Assembly: GCF_002831645.1 (NCBI RefSeq)
Contig: NZ_CP025117.1
Span: 1,309,514 to 1,373,513 of the forward strand
Reading direction: 5' to 3'
From: Olleya sp. Bg11-27
GTDB taxonomy: Bacteria > Bacteroidota > Bacteroidia > Flavobacteriales > Flavobacteriaceae
DNA length: 64,000 nucleotides
The notes under the pieces are model-generated. The model made no database searches. It was given only the letters and a program-made list of their open reading frames with translations, and was not told where the DNA came from. Positions 17,637 through 27,417 of the stretch are shown here, in pieces. Made by a program: the position numbers and the translations under genes. The first letter of the stretch is position 1; each line of letters opens with the position of its first letter.

Positions 17637-17644
17637 TAAATTTG
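17615..17644 (+). promoter_or_regulatory. Candidate promoter of the thioredoxin-like gene, overlapping a terminator
   Basis: TTTG (17615-17618) is followed after 18 bases by TAAATTTG (17637-17644), an exact match to the Bacteroidota -33/-7 pair. The -33 box lies inside the terminator hairpin of the upstream gene. The predicted start site falls about 30 bases before the ATG at 17684. Confidence 0.45.
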
Positions 17645-17683
17645 GAACACTATTTGCGACTACAAAATTAAAATGGATAGACA

Positions 17684-18235
17684 ATGAAAAACATATTTTT
17701 AGCCCTAACACTATTATTTGCAGTAAATACTATTGCCCAAGAAGAAATTAATTGGATGACTTTAGAAGAGGCAGTAACGCTTCAAAAAAAGGAGCCAAGA
17801 AAAATAATGATGGATGCTTATACCTCTTGGTGTGGACCATGCAAGCTTTTAGATGCGAGAACATTTAAAAATAAAGATCTTGTTGCTTATGTGAATACAC
17901 ATTTTTATGCTGTTAAGTTTAATGCAGAAGGTAATGAAGAAATTAATTTTAAAGGTAAAGTGTATAAAAATCCAAGTTACGATCCTGCAAAAGCTCAAAA
18001 AAGAAATTCATCGCACGAATTATCACGTGGTTTAGGAATTAGAGCTTATCCAACGTTATTGTTTTTTGACGAAGACGCAAAACTTATTGCCCCAATTACA
18101 GGGTATAAAAAACCACAAGATCTAGAAATGTATTTAAAAATGTTTCAGACTAACAAACATTTGGATATGAAAACTCAAGCACAATTTGATGAATATTATA
18201 AAGCATTTAAAGCAGAGTTTAAAGACAACGCGTAA
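17684..18235 (+). CDS. Exported thioredoxin-fold protein (CGPC)
   Basis: 183 residues with a signal peptide (NIFLALTLLFAVNTIAQ). The thioredoxin-like domain carries the redox site SWCGPCKLLD at about residues 47-56 and the cis-Pro segment IRAYPTLLFFD at about residues 123-133. An insertion of roughly 40 residues sits between the two motifs, as in thioredoxin_7/DUF255-type periplasmic proteins. It probably reduces or isomerises disulfides in the periplasm; substrates are unknown. The gene converges on comEC with only six bases between stop codons and no terminator seen. Confidence 0.82.
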   Translation: MKNIFLALTLLFAVNTIAQEEINWMTLEEAVTLQKKEPRKIMMDAYTSWCGPCKLLDARTFKNKDLVAYVNTHFYAVKFNAEGNEEINFKGKVYKNPSYDPAKAQKRNSSHELSRGLGIRAYPTLLFFDEDAKLIAPITGYKKPQDLEMYLKMFQTNKHLDMKTQAQFDEYYKAFKAEFKDNA

Positions 18236-18241
18236 TCCTTT

Positions 18242-20272
18242 TTAATATCTAATAATAAAAGCTCCTGTTTTACCGGTTTGGTAAAATGGGAGTTCTTGTT
18301 TTTTACAGGTTTGATGCCATCGTGTGATATAGGATTTGTAGTTGTTACCATCAGCAATAATAGCTTTAGGCTTTAAGCTATCAATTAAGCGTTCTAAATT
18401 TAATTTTGGTGACTGAGTTAATAAGACGTATTCTATCTTGATGTTTTTTACATTGTAAACACCTAAGCTATCAACAATCAATATATGTTTATCTTTTAAT
18501 TTATATAAGGCATTTACAGGTTTAGAGGCGATTGGTTGTAATGCGTTTTTTACTGCGTAACTTCTAATGATTGTATTTGTTTCTGCATTTTTTAAAGTTG
18601 AATATATAGCGAGTTGGTTATTGTGTTTTTTTGCAATAAGAGTCGTTCTGTTTTTATGAAATACTAAAAAAGAATCCCCGTTAGTGTAATATTGATTTAG
18701 GAGGTAAGTCAACTGCAGGACGATAATAGAAACTAAAGTTAGCCTACTCCATGTGTAGTTTTTTTGAATGAATAATTGATAGACACTAAAAATCAATGCA
18801 TAGGATACAATTACTTGTAAAAGCGTAAACGGAATATCTAAGATTAAAAAATCCTCTTGGTTGGAGATCCATGCAAAAAACTGATTCATCCAATTAATTA
18901 TGGTTCCAAAGATTTCGGATACAAAGCTTTTAGGAACGCCTAAAAGCGCGCATGTTATAACGACTAATCCTAAGCCTAAAATCAGACTTAAAAACGGAAT
19001 AACAATTAGGTTTGACAACCAAAACAAACTAGGAAATTGATGGAAGTAATACAAACTAATAGGGATGATGCCAAATTGAGCAGAAACCGTTACTGTAAGT
19101 GTTTGCCATAGTAGTTTGGTTAGTTTGTATTTAGGAGACCAAAAACGTTCTAATATCGGCTGAAAACTAACTATGGAAATAACAGCAGCATAACTTAACT
19201 GAAATCCGACGTCAAATAAAAAATTGGGTTTAATTAATAATAAAACAAAAACGGAAATGGCTAAGGTGTTGTAAATGTTAGTTGGCCGTTTCAGGTTTAG
19301 ACCAATGGCAACAATACTAAACATGGTCGTTGCTCTAATTATAGAGGCCGATCCTCCTGCGATTAATGCATACGTCCATAATAAAATGACGAGTATGATA
19401 GTCTTTATTAATTTGCCGTTTTTTATACGTTCTATAGGTTTTAAAACAACGTTTAATAGTAATAAGATTATTCCAATATGGAGGCCTGAAACAGCTAGTA
19501 TATGAATCGCTCCTGCATTGGTGTAATTATCATACACTTCTTTTGTAATATTCTGTCTTTGCCCCAGAATAAGCGCATTAATTATAGATAATTGGTCATC
19601 AGAATATTCATATTCACTAAGTTTCTTGTTGATATAGTTCCTAAAACGAGCAGCATAACCAAATGCTGTGGAGATCTCGCTTTTTAACTCTAAAATGTCG
19701 TGCTGATTGGTATATATTTGATAATAGATTTGTTGCTTCTCAAGATAAGCTTTGTAGCTAAATTGATCAGGGTTTAATGGTGCCTTGATTGCAATGATAT
19801 TGGTTTTTGATAAGTAAACAGCATCGATGGGGATTGGTCTGTTTAGGCTATCTTTTCTAATGTTTATTAAAGCCTTTCCTTTAACCTTTTTAGTGTTCAG
19901 TTTTAAAATGTCTACGTAATACCGTTGACTAAAAGCATTGGGCTTTAGTCGTTCTCTAATCCTAAATGTAATTGTTTGACTAGCGTGGTCTTTATCAATA
20001 GCATGAGAAAAATGATTTGTTTTTTGTAAGTCTTCATTTATGTTTGTGATAAAAATTCCATAGGCAATAAACGTTAAGAATACTGAAATTCCAAAAAGGT
20101 GAATAGCGCTCTTTTTCTTTTTAAAAATGAAATAAAGAACTATAGAAAGGAGACTAGATCCCACAGAAAAAAACAGACTATAAAATAGGTTAATATTACA
20201 TAGCTTGGCAAGCATAATGCCTATGATAAGGCAAAATGTAAACTTAATTATAGAAAAATTGAGAAGTTTCAC
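18242..20272 (-). CDS. comEC: ComEC/Rec2-family DNA uptake channel
   Basis: 676 residues with many membrane helices. The N-terminal region matches the DUF4131 domain (residues about 25-190). The competence domain follows, with the signature GAIHILAVSGLHIGIILLLL near residue 255 and ALIAGGSASIIRATTMFS. The C-terminal soluble part (about residues 555-676) is short and looks like a degenerate metallo-beta-lactamase domain (HILIVDSLGVYNVKNIKIEYVLLT). By family it moves single-stranded DNA across the inner membrane during natural transformation. Downstream of the NlpC/P60 lipoprotein gene on the same strand. Confidence 0.9.
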   Translation of the reverse strand: MKLLNFSIIKFTFCLIIGIMLAKLCNINLFYSLFFSVGSSLLSIVLYFIFKKKKSAIHLFGISVFLTFIAYGIFITNINEDLQKTNHFSHAIDKDHASQTITFRIRERLKPNAFSQRYYVDILKLNTKKVKGKALINIRKDSLNRPIPIDAVYLSKTNIIAIKAPLNPDQFSYKAYLEKQQIYYQIYTNQHDILELKSEISTAFGYAARFRNYINKKLSEYEYSDDQLSIINALILGQRQNITKEVYDNYTNAGAIHILAVSGLHIGIILLLLNVVLKPIERIKNGKLIKTIILVILLWTYALIAGGSASIIRATTMFSIVAIGLNLKRPTNIYNTLAISVFVLLLIKPNFLFDVGFQLSYAAVISIVSFQPILERFWSPKYKLTKLLWQTLTVTVSAQFGIIPISLYYFHQFPSLFWLSNLIVIPFLSLILGLGLVVITCALLGVPKSFVSEIFGTIINWMNQFFAWISNQEDFLILDIPFTLLQVIVSYALIFSVYQLFIQKNYTWSRLTLVSIIVLQLTYLLNQYYTNGDSFLVFHKNRTTLIAKKHNNQLAIYSTLKNAETNTIIRSYAVKNALQPIASKPVNALYKLKDKHILIVDSLGVYNVKNIKIEYVLLTQSPKLNLERLIDSLKPKAIIADGNNYKSYITRWHQTCKKQELPFYQTGKTGAFIIRY

Positions 20273-20293
20273 TTCCCTAAGATAAGCAATCTC

Positions 20294-20896
20294 TTACAAA
20301 ACGCGTCGTGCTTGGACAAAAGCAAAGTACCAGTAACGTTCTGATAATAAAGAAGTCATAACGCCTTTACTTGTGCTGGCATGTATAAACTCAACACGAC
20401 CAGGTCTTGAAGAGGTGACTAAACCAACATGATTAATGGTTCTGCTATTCTTTCTGGTTGCAAAAAAAAGTAAATCACCTTTCTCTACTTGTTTCACATC
20501 TATCCATTCTCCATGTTCGGACATGGCGCTAGAAGTTCTAGGTAAGGCAATATCTTCAGTTTTAAAGGCTGTATATAGTAGTCCTGAGCAATCCATACCT
20601 TTTTTTGTAGTTCCTCCATACTTATATCTAACCCCTTCATAGCTTTTGGCGCTACTTATTATGTTTGCTATTGTAGGGTTGTCTGCACGTATTGTATTGT
20701 AACTAGGATCTGAGTGAGTGCCTATAATTGATTCTTCAGTCTTTTTAGTATTTCGGCTAGGACGTTTTCTATTGAGTTTAGGCTCTGGTTGACTTACTGT
20801 ATGAGATTCTGATTTTGTCGTAACAACATGTTTACTTTTTGAACCACCACAAGATAAAATTGTTGTCGTTAGTAGGAATAGGGCAATCTTTTTCAT
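20294..20896 (-). CDS. NlpC/P60 (C40) family lipoprotein peptidase
   Basis: 200 residues with a lipoprotein signal (ALFLLTTTILSCGG, lipobox Cys at 16), then a charged low-complexity linker and a C-terminal NlpC/P60 domain. Catalytic residues are visible: Cys in DCSGLLY, His in NHVGLVT and the third polar residue in FIHAST. The family cleaves peptide bonds in peptidoglycan stem peptides, here as a lipid-anchored envelope enzyme. It sits between lpxB and comEC, with short gaps, in an apparent five-gene minus-strand operon headed by surE. Confidence 0.88.
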   Translation of the reverse strand: MKKIALFLLTTTILSCGGSKSKHVVTTKSESHTVSQPEPKLNRKRPSRNTKKTEESIIGTHSDPSYNTIRADNPTIANIISSAKSYEGVRYKYGGTTKKGMDCSGLLYTAFKTEDIALPRTSSAMSEHGEWIDVKQVEKGDLLFFATRKNSRTINHVGLVTSSRPGRVEFIHASTSKGVMTSLLSERYWYFAFVQARRVL

Positions 20897-20906
20897 TTGT
20901 AATTTA

Positions 20907-22019
20907 CTATTTTATTGAGTCAAAAATCAGTTTAGCTGTATTTTGGCTGGCACCTTTACCGCCTAGTTTTTTTTCTAATTCGTAATAATCGATAAAAAAT
21001 TTAGTGCGCTCATAAGCATTTAAAATGCGATCTAATTCTTTTTTAAGTCGCTTGGTATTAAAGTCATTTTGTATTAGTTCTGTTACAGATTCTTTATCTA
21101 AAATTAAGTTAACAAGACTAATATAATCAAGGTTTACTACACGTTTTCCGATTTGGTAAGAGACCCAACTTCCTTTATAGCAGACGACTTGTGGGACTTT
21201 AAACAAAGCCGTTTCTAAAGTAGCAGTCCCTGAGGTTACTAAGGCAGCAGTTGATAAACTTAATAAATCGTAAGTTTTATTGCTAATAAAGTGGACATTA
21301 GTTTGCTTAATAAAGGTTTTATAAAAATCGTAATCTTGACTTGGTGCTCCAGCAATTACAAATTGATAGTCAGGATAATCATCCACAACGCTCAGCATTA
21401 CGGATAGCATTTTTATAATTTCTTGTTTTCTACTTCCTGGTAATAAAGCGATGATCGGTTTTTCGCTTAAGCCATGGGTATGTCTAAATTCAAATTCGCC
21501 TACCTGTGTTCTGTCAGAAATGGCATCAATTAATGGGTGGCCAACAAAGTGAACGGGGTAATTATGTTTTTTTTCATAAAAATCTTTTTCAAAAGGAAGG
21601 ATGACATACATCTGGTCAACGTCATGCTTAATGGCTTTTATACGACCTTCTTTCCAAGCCCAAATTTGAGGAGATATGTAATAGTGCGTTTTGAAGTTTT
21701 TCTGTTTGGCCCATTTTGCTATCCTTAAATTAAAACCGGGGTAGTCAATAAAAATGATGACGTCCGGATTATAACTGGCAATATCAGATTTACAAAAGGA
21801 TAGATTTTTAGTAATGGTTCGTAAATTCATTATAACTTCAGAAAATCCCATAAAAGCTAATGCTTTATAATGTTTTACTAAAGTGCCTCCAACACTTTGC
21901 ATAAGGTCGCCGCCCCAAAATCTAAACTCTGCATTAACATCTTGTGTTTGCAGCGCCTTCATTAAATTTGCCCCGTGTAGATCTCCAGAAGCTTCGCCAG
22001 ATATGATATAATATTTCAA
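20907..22019 (-). CDS. lpxB: Lipid-A-disaccharide synthase
   Basis: 370 residues, standard length. Diagnostic segments are SGEASGDLHGANLMKAL at the N terminus, FMGFSEVIMNL, SPQIWAWKEGRIKAIK, the glycosyltransferase motif LPGSRKQEI and TSGTATLETALFKVP near the C terminus. It condenses UDP-diacylglucosamine with lipid X to make the lipid A disaccharide at the inner face of the membrane. Together with lptC elsewhere in the window it shows an LPS-bearing Gram-negative envelope. It follows the 89-residue membrane protein by one base. Confidence 0.95.
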   Translation of the reverse strand: MKYYIISGEASGDLHGANLMKALQTQDVNAEFRFWGGDLMQSVGGTLVKHYKALAFMGFSEVIMNLRTITKNLSFCKSDIASYNPDVIIFIDYPGFNLRIAKWAKQKNFKTHYYISPQIWAWKEGRIKAIKHDVDQMYVILPFEKDFYEKKHNYPVHFVGHPLIDAISDRTQVGEFEFRHTHGLSEKPIIALLPGSRKQEIIKMLSVMLSVVDDYPDYQFVIAGAPSQDYDFYKTFIKQTNVHFISNKTYDLLSLSTAALVTSGTATLETALFKVPQVVCYKGSWVSYQIGKRVVNLDYISLVNLILDKESVTELIQNDFNTKRLKKELDRILNAYERTKFFIDYYELEKKLGGKGASQNTAKLIFDSIK

Positions 22020-22020
22020 T

Positions 22021-22290
22021 TTATAGCCTGTTTATTATAAAGATTAATGCTATGATTAAGGTTGCTATTAGCACGCCTTTTGCTTTTTCGTCTTGCTTTC
22101 TATTTAAAAACAGAAAGAATAATCCTAAGTTAAGTAAAGCGCCACGACTAACAAATTTAAACTGTAATGCCTGGCTTGCAAGGTCTTTTATTCCAAATCT
22201 AGAAAACAAAATAATGTATAAAAATACACCGACGCAAGTGCAAATAAGACCTAAAATAAAGCCAATTATAAGGTCTTTTTTATTTTTCAA
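22021..22290 (-). CDS. Small membrane protein between surE and lpxB
   Basis: 89 residues with three hydrophobic segments (LIIGFILGLICTCVGVFLYIILF, ALLNLGLFFLFL and VLIATLIIALIFIINRL, shown only for location). The start overlaps the end of surE by 11 bases and its stop is one base from lpxB, so it is a coupled operon member. This is a frequent position for an uncharacterised flavobacterial protein. No function is assigned. Confidence 0.7.
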   Translation of the reverse strand: MKNKKDLIIGFILGLICTCVGVFLYIILFSRFGIKDLASQALQFKFVSRGALLNLGLFFLFLNRKQDEKAKGVLIATLIIALIFIINRL

Positions 22291-23056
22291 ATTGCCATGT
22301 GTTTAATTGTTGCATGTAATGGTGCGCAGTTAAATCGTATTGGACAGGTACTACAGATATATAACCTTGATCAAGAGCAAATTCGTCTGTGTCAGTACCT
22401 TTGTCGTAATTAACAAATTCTCCTGTTAACCAATAATAATCTCTGCCTTGAGGTGTTTTTCGTTTATCAAATTTTTCTTTCCAATTGGCTTTTGCTTGCC
22501 TACAAACCTTAATCCCTTTTAATTCTTTTTTCTTTAAATCCGGAATATTAACATTTAAAATAATACCCTCAGCGATACCATTCTTTAACGCGTTTTCGGC
22601 TATTTGTTTAATGTAGTGCTCTGAGGCTTTAAAATCTGCATCCCAACTGTAGTTTAGTAAAGAAAAACCAATAGCAGGTATACCTTCAATTCCAGCTTCG
22701 ATAGCAGCACTCATGGTTCCAGAATAAATCACATTTATAGAGCTGTTTGATCCGTGATTAATCCCCGATACACATAGATCCGGACGTCTGTCAAGGACTT
22801 CGTTTATTGCGATTTTAACGCAATCGGCTGGTGTTCCAGAACAGCTGTATTTTAGTGTTTTGTCACCTTTTTTAGAAACCTTGTCTAAATGTAAGACATT
22901 ATTAAGTGTTATGGCATGTCCCATACCACTTTGTGGACTATCAGGAGCGACAACAACTACATCTCCAAGAGTTTCCATAACTTTGATTAAAGTTAAAATT
23001 CCTGGTGCCGTAATTCCGTCATCATTGGTTACTAAAATTAGTGGCTTTTTACTCAT
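22280..23056 (-). CDS. surE: 5'/3'-nucleotidase SurE
   Basis: 258 residues. The metal-binding motif VTNDDGITAPG is at the N terminus (residues 9-19). The family motifs HGSNSSINVIYSGTMSAA and APDSPQSGMGHAIT are present, and the C-terminal half ends in an FALDQGYISVVPVQYDL segment typical of SurE. It dephosphorylates nucleoside monophosphates and is tied to stationary-phase survival. It is the first gene of the minus-strand run and is divergent from the tail-specific protease gene. Confidence 0.95.
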   Translation of the reverse strand: MSKKPLILVTNDDGITAPGILTLIKVMETLGDVVVVAPDSPQSGMGHAITLNNVLHLDKVSKKGDKTLKYSCSGTPADCVKIAINEVLDRRPDLCVSGINHGSNSSINVIYSGTMSAAIEAGIEGIPAIGFSLLNYSWDADFKASEHYIKQIAENALKNGIAEGIILNVNIPDLKKKELKGIKVCRQAKANWKEKFDKRKTPQGRDYYWLTGEFVNYDKGTDTDEFALDQGYISVVPVQYDLTAHHYMQQLNTWQFEK

Positions 23057-23211
23057 AAATAGAGGATTTATTTGAGTTAGCTAAAATACACAAAATCTGT
23101 TGTAACGTCTCAATTTATTCAGTTTAACAAAAAATTAGTGGGTTTAGGTTTTATTGGCATGGTTTTTTCTTTACTTTAGTAGAAATTTCTTGTAAAATTT
23201 AAAAAGAACAG

Positions 23212-25380
23212 ATGAAAAGGAAATACAATATAATATTACTAGTGTTACTATTAGCGTTTGGTTCTTGCAGTTTTACTGCAAAAGTTGATGATAATCCGGA
23301 TAAAGATAAACTGCTTATTCAAATTATTACTTTAGCTTTAGAGCAGTTGCATTTTGAACCAAAAGAATTAGATGATGAATTTTCTAAAGAAATTTATTCG
23401 GATTACCTGGAAGTAGTAGATCCATTAAAACGTTATTTTTTACAGTCAGATATTGATGGTTTTAAAGTTTTTGAAAATAAAATTGATGATCAATTAAAAG
23501 CATCAGATATTTCTTTTTTTAATACAGTCTATAATCGTTTAATTCAACGTCAAAAAGAGGCAAAAGCGTATTACAAAGTAATTTTAGCAAAACCTTTTAA
23601 TTATAATGATGATGAGGAGTATAATACGGATTATGAAAACTTGCAATTTTCAATAACTAAGAAAGACTTAAAAGAACGTTGGAGACAACAATTAAAGTTT
23701 AATACATTGTCTGGTTATGATATGTTAATTGATCAGCAAAACGGCGAGTCTAAAACAGTTGGTGCAGATACGGAAGTAGATGCAGAGGAAGTTATAGAGC
23801 CTGTGGTGGTTAAATCCTTAGTAGAGCTTGAAATTGAGGCTAGAACAGAAACGTCAAAAACACTTGATAATTACTTTACAGATTATATAGAAGATATGGA
23901 TCGTGAAGATTGGTTTGCTATGTATGTTAATACAATAGTTGAAGAATTTGACCCACATACATCTTATATGGCTCCGACAGATAAAGATCGTTTTGATCAG
24001 CAAATGTCTGGTAAATTAGAAGGTATTGGAGCACGTTTGCAAAAGAAAATGGACTACATTAAAATAGTCGAATTGATTTCTGGGGGACCAGCTTGGAGAG
24101 ATGGTAAGATTGAAGTAGGGGATGTTATTGTAAAAGTGCGTCAAGACAAAGAAAAAGAGGCCATTAGTGTCGTTGGAATGCGTATTGATGATGCTATTAA
24201 ATTAATTAAGGGGCCAAAAGGAACTAAGGTTATTTTAACGATGAAGAAAGTGGATGGGTCATTGCAAGATATTGCAATTACTAGAGATATTGTTGAACTT
24301 GAAGAAACGTACGCAAAATCATCCATAGTTAAAAAGGATGGTAAAAATTACGGGGTGATTAATCTACCTAAATTTTATGTAGATTTTGAAGATTATAATA
24401 GTAGAAATGCTTCTTCAGATATCAAATTAGAAATTGAACGTTTAAAAGAACAAGGTATTGAAGGTTTAGTCTTAGACTTACGAAACAATGGAGGGGGGTC
24501 ATTAAGAACTGTCGTTGATATGGCTGGTTTATTTATTAAAGAAGGACCTATTGTACAAGTGAGATCTACTGGCGAACCAAAAGAAGTTTTAAGTGATGAA
24601 GACAAATCGATTAGTTGGGACGGACCTTTAGTAATTATGGTTAACGAGTTGTCTGCATCTGCGTCAGAGATTTTAGCTGCAGCAATGCAAGATTACAAGC
24701 GTGCTATTATAATAGGTAGTAAGCAAACTTATGGTAAAGGAACGGTACAAAATGTACTGGATTTAAACCGTATGGTTCGTAATAGCTCTCATGGAGATTT
24801 GGGTGCATTAAAATTAACACGTCAAAAATTTTATCGTATTAATGGAGGGTCAACGCAATTAGAAGGTGTGAAAAGTGATGTAATTGTTCCGGATCGTTAT
24901 AGTTTTATTGATATAGGAGAGCGAGATCAAGAAAACCCATTACCTTGGGACAAAATAGGATCTGTAGATTATCAAGTTTGGAATAGTTATTTTGATTATG
25001 ATACAACTATTGCTAATAGCAAGAAACGTATGGAAAATAATGAACAATTAAAGCTTATTGAAAGTAGTGCGAAATGGGCCAAAACTAAAATGGATGATAA
25101 CAGCTATTCGCTGAATTACGCAAAATATAAAGCTGAATTAAAGTTAAACGAAGAAGAAGCTAAACAGTTTGAAGCTATCGCAGATTACAAAACTAATTTG
25201 ACATTCGAGTCATTACCATACGAGCAAAAATTATTTGAGCAAGACTCAACATTACGTGATAAACGCAGTAGATGGCACAAAAATTTAAGTAAAGATGTTT
25301 ATGTTGAAGAAGCAATTAATGTCCTAAACGATTTAAAAATGTCTTACGAAATCAATAAGGTAGCAACCATAAGAGACTAA
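23212..25380 (+). CDS. prc: Tail-specific (carboxy-terminal processing) protease
   Basis: 722 residues, the long Prc/Tsp type. A lipoprotein-like signal (LLVLLLAFGSCS) is followed by an N-terminal helical domain, a PDZ domain (about residues 270-360, ISGGPAWRDGKIEVGDVIV) and an S41 peptidase domain. The catalytic Ser is in NELSASASEILAAA and Lys in TYGKGTVQNVL. A C-terminal DUF3340-like region (about 570-700) completes the family layout. It degrades or trims periplasmic proteins at their C termini. The ABC permease gene follows after 37 bases. A TACTTTAG sequence near 23172 may be the -7 element. Confidence 0.93.
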   Translation: MKRKYNIILLVLLLAFGSCSFTAKVDDNPDKDKLLIQIITLALEQLHFEPKELDDEFSKEIYSDYLEVVDPLKRYFLQSDIDGFKVFENKIDDQLKASDISFFNTVYNRLIQRQKEAKAYYKVILAKPFNYNDDEEYNTDYENLQFSITKKDLKERWRQQLKFNTLSGYDMLIDQQNGESKTVGADTEVDAEEVIEPVVVKSLVELEIEARTETSKTLDNYFTDYIEDMDREDWFAMYVNTIVEEFDPHTSYMAPTDKDRFDQQMSGKLEGIGARLQKKMDYIKIVELISGGPAWRDGKIEVGDVIVKVRQDKEKEAISVVGMRIDDAIKLIKGPKGTKVILTMKKVDGSLQDIAITRDIVELEETYAKSSIVKKDGKNYGVINLPKFYVDFEDYNSRNASSDIKLEIERLKEQGIEGLVLDLRNNGGGSLRTVVDMAGLFIKEGPIVQVRSTGEPKEVLSDEDKSISWDGPLVIMVNELSASASEILAAAMQDYKRAIIIGSKQTYGKGTVQNVLDLNRMVRNSSHGDLGALKLTRQKFYRINGGSTQLEGVKSDVIVPDRYSFIDIGERDQENPLPWDKIGSVDYQVWNSYFDYDTTIANSKKRMENNEQLKLIESSAKWAKTKMDDNSYSLNYAKYKAELKLNEEEAKQFEAIADYKTNLTFESLPYEQKLFEQDSTLRDKRSRWHKNLSKDVYVEEAINVLNDLKMSYEINKVATIRD

Positions 25381-25417
25381 GGTCTATTATCTTTATTATA
25401 ATAGGAGTTAAAATTTA

Positions 25418-26512
25418 ATGGTGTCTAAAACAAATTCATTATCACAAATAGCGCTTCAAAAGTTTAAAAAAAACTTTTGGGGCGTTTTTAGTTTGTGCTT
25501 TATCGGTGTTGTAGGTGTGATTTCTGTGTTTGCTTATGTGTTTGCGCCAGATAATTCGCGAAATGCGAACCAAATGCATGTCTCTATTCATTCTAAATCT
25601 CCGGGATTTAGCGTGTCTATGTTGACTATTCCTTCTCAAATTAAAAATGAACAATCGCTTTTTGATAAGGTGTTTTTCGGTACAAAAAATACAGATGCCG
25701 AAATTCCTATTTCTAATTATAACTTAAACCAGAACCAACTAACATATACGGCGTATGCTTCGGATGGTTTAGAGGGGGTTACTAAAACAATTACGGCTGA
25801 TTTTATAATGCAAAACTCCGCAAGGCAGTACATAAAAGAAGTGACGTTTTATTTAGGAACAGATAAATACGGACGTGATTTGCTTAGTCGTTTATTAGTA
25901 GGGGCGCGTATTTCTTTTTTTATAGGGTTTGTGGCTGTGTTTATTTCTTTGGTTATTGGAATATTTATGGGGAGTGTTGCAGGGTATTATGGCGGTAAAG
26001 TAGACGCTTTTGTTATGTGGATTATAAACGTGACTTGGTCTATCCCAACTTTATTATTGGTTATAGCAATTACTTTAGCTCTAGGGAAAGGGTTTTGGCA
26101 AGTGTTTATTGCTGTAGGACTAACCATGTGGGTAGAAGTCGCAAGAGTAGTGAGGGGGCAGTTGATAAGCGCTAAGCAAATGCAATATGTTACAGCTGCG
26201 CGTGCATTGGGGTTTGATGACTATCGTATTATTACCAAACACATCCTGCCCAATATTATGGCACCAGTTATTGTTATTTGTGCAGCAAATTTTGCGGCAG
26301 CAATATTAATAGAATCTGGGCTTAGTTTTTTAGGAATTGGTGCACAACCACCTATGGCTAGTTGGGGTGCTATGATAAAAGACCATTACAACTACATAAT
26401 CCTAGGAAAACCCTATTTGGCAGTTTTACCAGGGTTATGTATTATGTTTTTAGTAATGGCCTTTATGCTAATTGGAAATGCGTTACGCGATGCCTTAGAT
26501 GTTAAAAATTAA
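25418..26512 (+). CDS. Peptide-type ABC transporter permease (DppC/OppC family), orphan
   Basis: 364 residues. An OppC_N segment with the first helix (VFSLCFIGVVGVISVFAYVF) is followed by a periplasmic insert of about 90 residues and by a permease domain with five further helices. The EAA loop is ARALGFDDYRIITKHILPN. The family imports di- or oligopeptides, or nickel. No permease partner, ATPase or binding protein is encoded nearby, so its complex must be assembled from distant genes. It may be co-transcribed with the protease gene. It overlaps the convergent dehydrogenase gene by four bases. Confidence 0.85.
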   Translation: MVSKTNSLSQIALQKFKKNFWGVFSLCFIGVVGVISVFAYVFAPDNSRNANQMHVSIHSKSPGFSVSMLTIPSQIKNEQSLFDKVFFGTKNTDAEIPISNYNLNQNQLTYTAYASDGLEGVTKTITADFIMQNSARQYIKEVTFYLGTDKYGRDLLSRLLVGARISFFIGFVAVFISLVIGIFMGSVAGYYGGKVDAFVMWIINVTWSIPTLLLVIAITLALGKGFWQVFIAVGLTMWVEVARVVRGQLISAKQMQYVTAARALGFDDYRIITKHILPNIMAPVIVICAANFAAAILIESGLSFLGIGAQPPMASWGAMIKDHYNYIILGKPYLAVLPGLCIMFLVMAFMLIGNALRDALDVKN

Positions 26513-27228
26513 GGGTTTGTAGACCACAAAGCTGCGCTTTTAAGCATAGCTCTTCTAGGTAGTTTTAAACCAGCAACAACTAACTCCGCGAAGTCTTCAG
26601 GTTGTAAGACGCTGTCTTCAGAATCTTTATTCGCAATACCTAAATCGATAGACATGTCAGAGGCTATCGTACTTGGTGTTAATGTACACACTCTGATGTT
26701 GTTTTTTCTAACCTCTTTCATTAAAGATTCAGAAAGTCCAATCACAGCAAATTTTGAAGCTGAATAAGCAGAAGTACTTGCATTTCCAGATAATCCTGCA
26801 GTAGACGATACGTTAATAATATCACCTTCATTCTTATTAATTAAATGTGGTAAAACCTCTTTTGTTACATAATACATACCCATAACATTTGTTTGGATAA
26901 TTTGAGACCATTGGCTAACTTCCATGTCGTTAAAAGTTCCAAAAGCTGCAATACCAGCATTGTTTACTAAAATATCAACAGTACCTAAAGTCTCTACAAT
27001 TGTTTTAATGCTACTTTTTACTTCTTCGTAATTACTAACATCAAAAACGGAGTAAATAGCGTTAACACCAAAGACTCTTAATTCTGCAACCGTTGCTTTT
27101 AATACCGCTTCGTTTCTACCTGTGATGGCAACGTCAATACCTTCTTTAGCAAATGCAATAGCAGTTGCTTTCCCTAAACCTCTACCGCCACCAGTAATGA
27201 TGGCTTTTTTGTTTTTTAAATGTTCCAT
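26509..27228 (-). CDS. Short-chain dehydrogenase/reductase (FabG-like)
   Basis: 239 residues of a classical SDR. Cofactor motif GGGRGLGKATA at the N terminus, NNAGIAAFG, catalytic Ser in NVSSTAG and the YSASK catalytic pair. Family members reduce 3-ketoacyl-ACP or other carbonyls with NAD(P)H; the substrate cannot be told from sequence. The C-terminal LPRRAMLKSAALWSTNP resembles FabG-like paralogues rather than the housekeeping FabG of a fatty acid cluster. It stands alone, with 189 bases upstream before the next gene. Confidence 0.85.
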   Translation of the reverse strand: MEHLKNKKAIITGGGRGLGKATAIAFAKEGIDVAITGRNEAVLKATVAELRVFGVNAIYSVFDVSNYEEVKSSIKTIVETLGTVDILVNNAGIAAFGTFNDMEVSQWSQIIQTNVMGMYYVTKEVLPHLINKNEGDIINVSSTAGLSGNASTSAYSASKFAVIGLSESLMKEVRKNNIRVCTLTPSTIASDMSIDLGIANKDSEDSVLQPEDFAELVVAGLKLPRRAMLKSAALWSTNP

Positions 27229-27417
27229 ATGTTTTTATGATCTATAATTTTGATACAATTATTAAAGAAGACCGTTTTGAGTTTTGTCTAATTTAAATGT
27301 GACACGAAGTTAGTAGAATTTTCTATAAAGACCAATATTAGGAACTTCATTAACGTAGAAATAACACTAGGAGATGTTTGAAATTGAGTAAGCCGATAGT
27401 CGGTGCCGAAAAATAGT

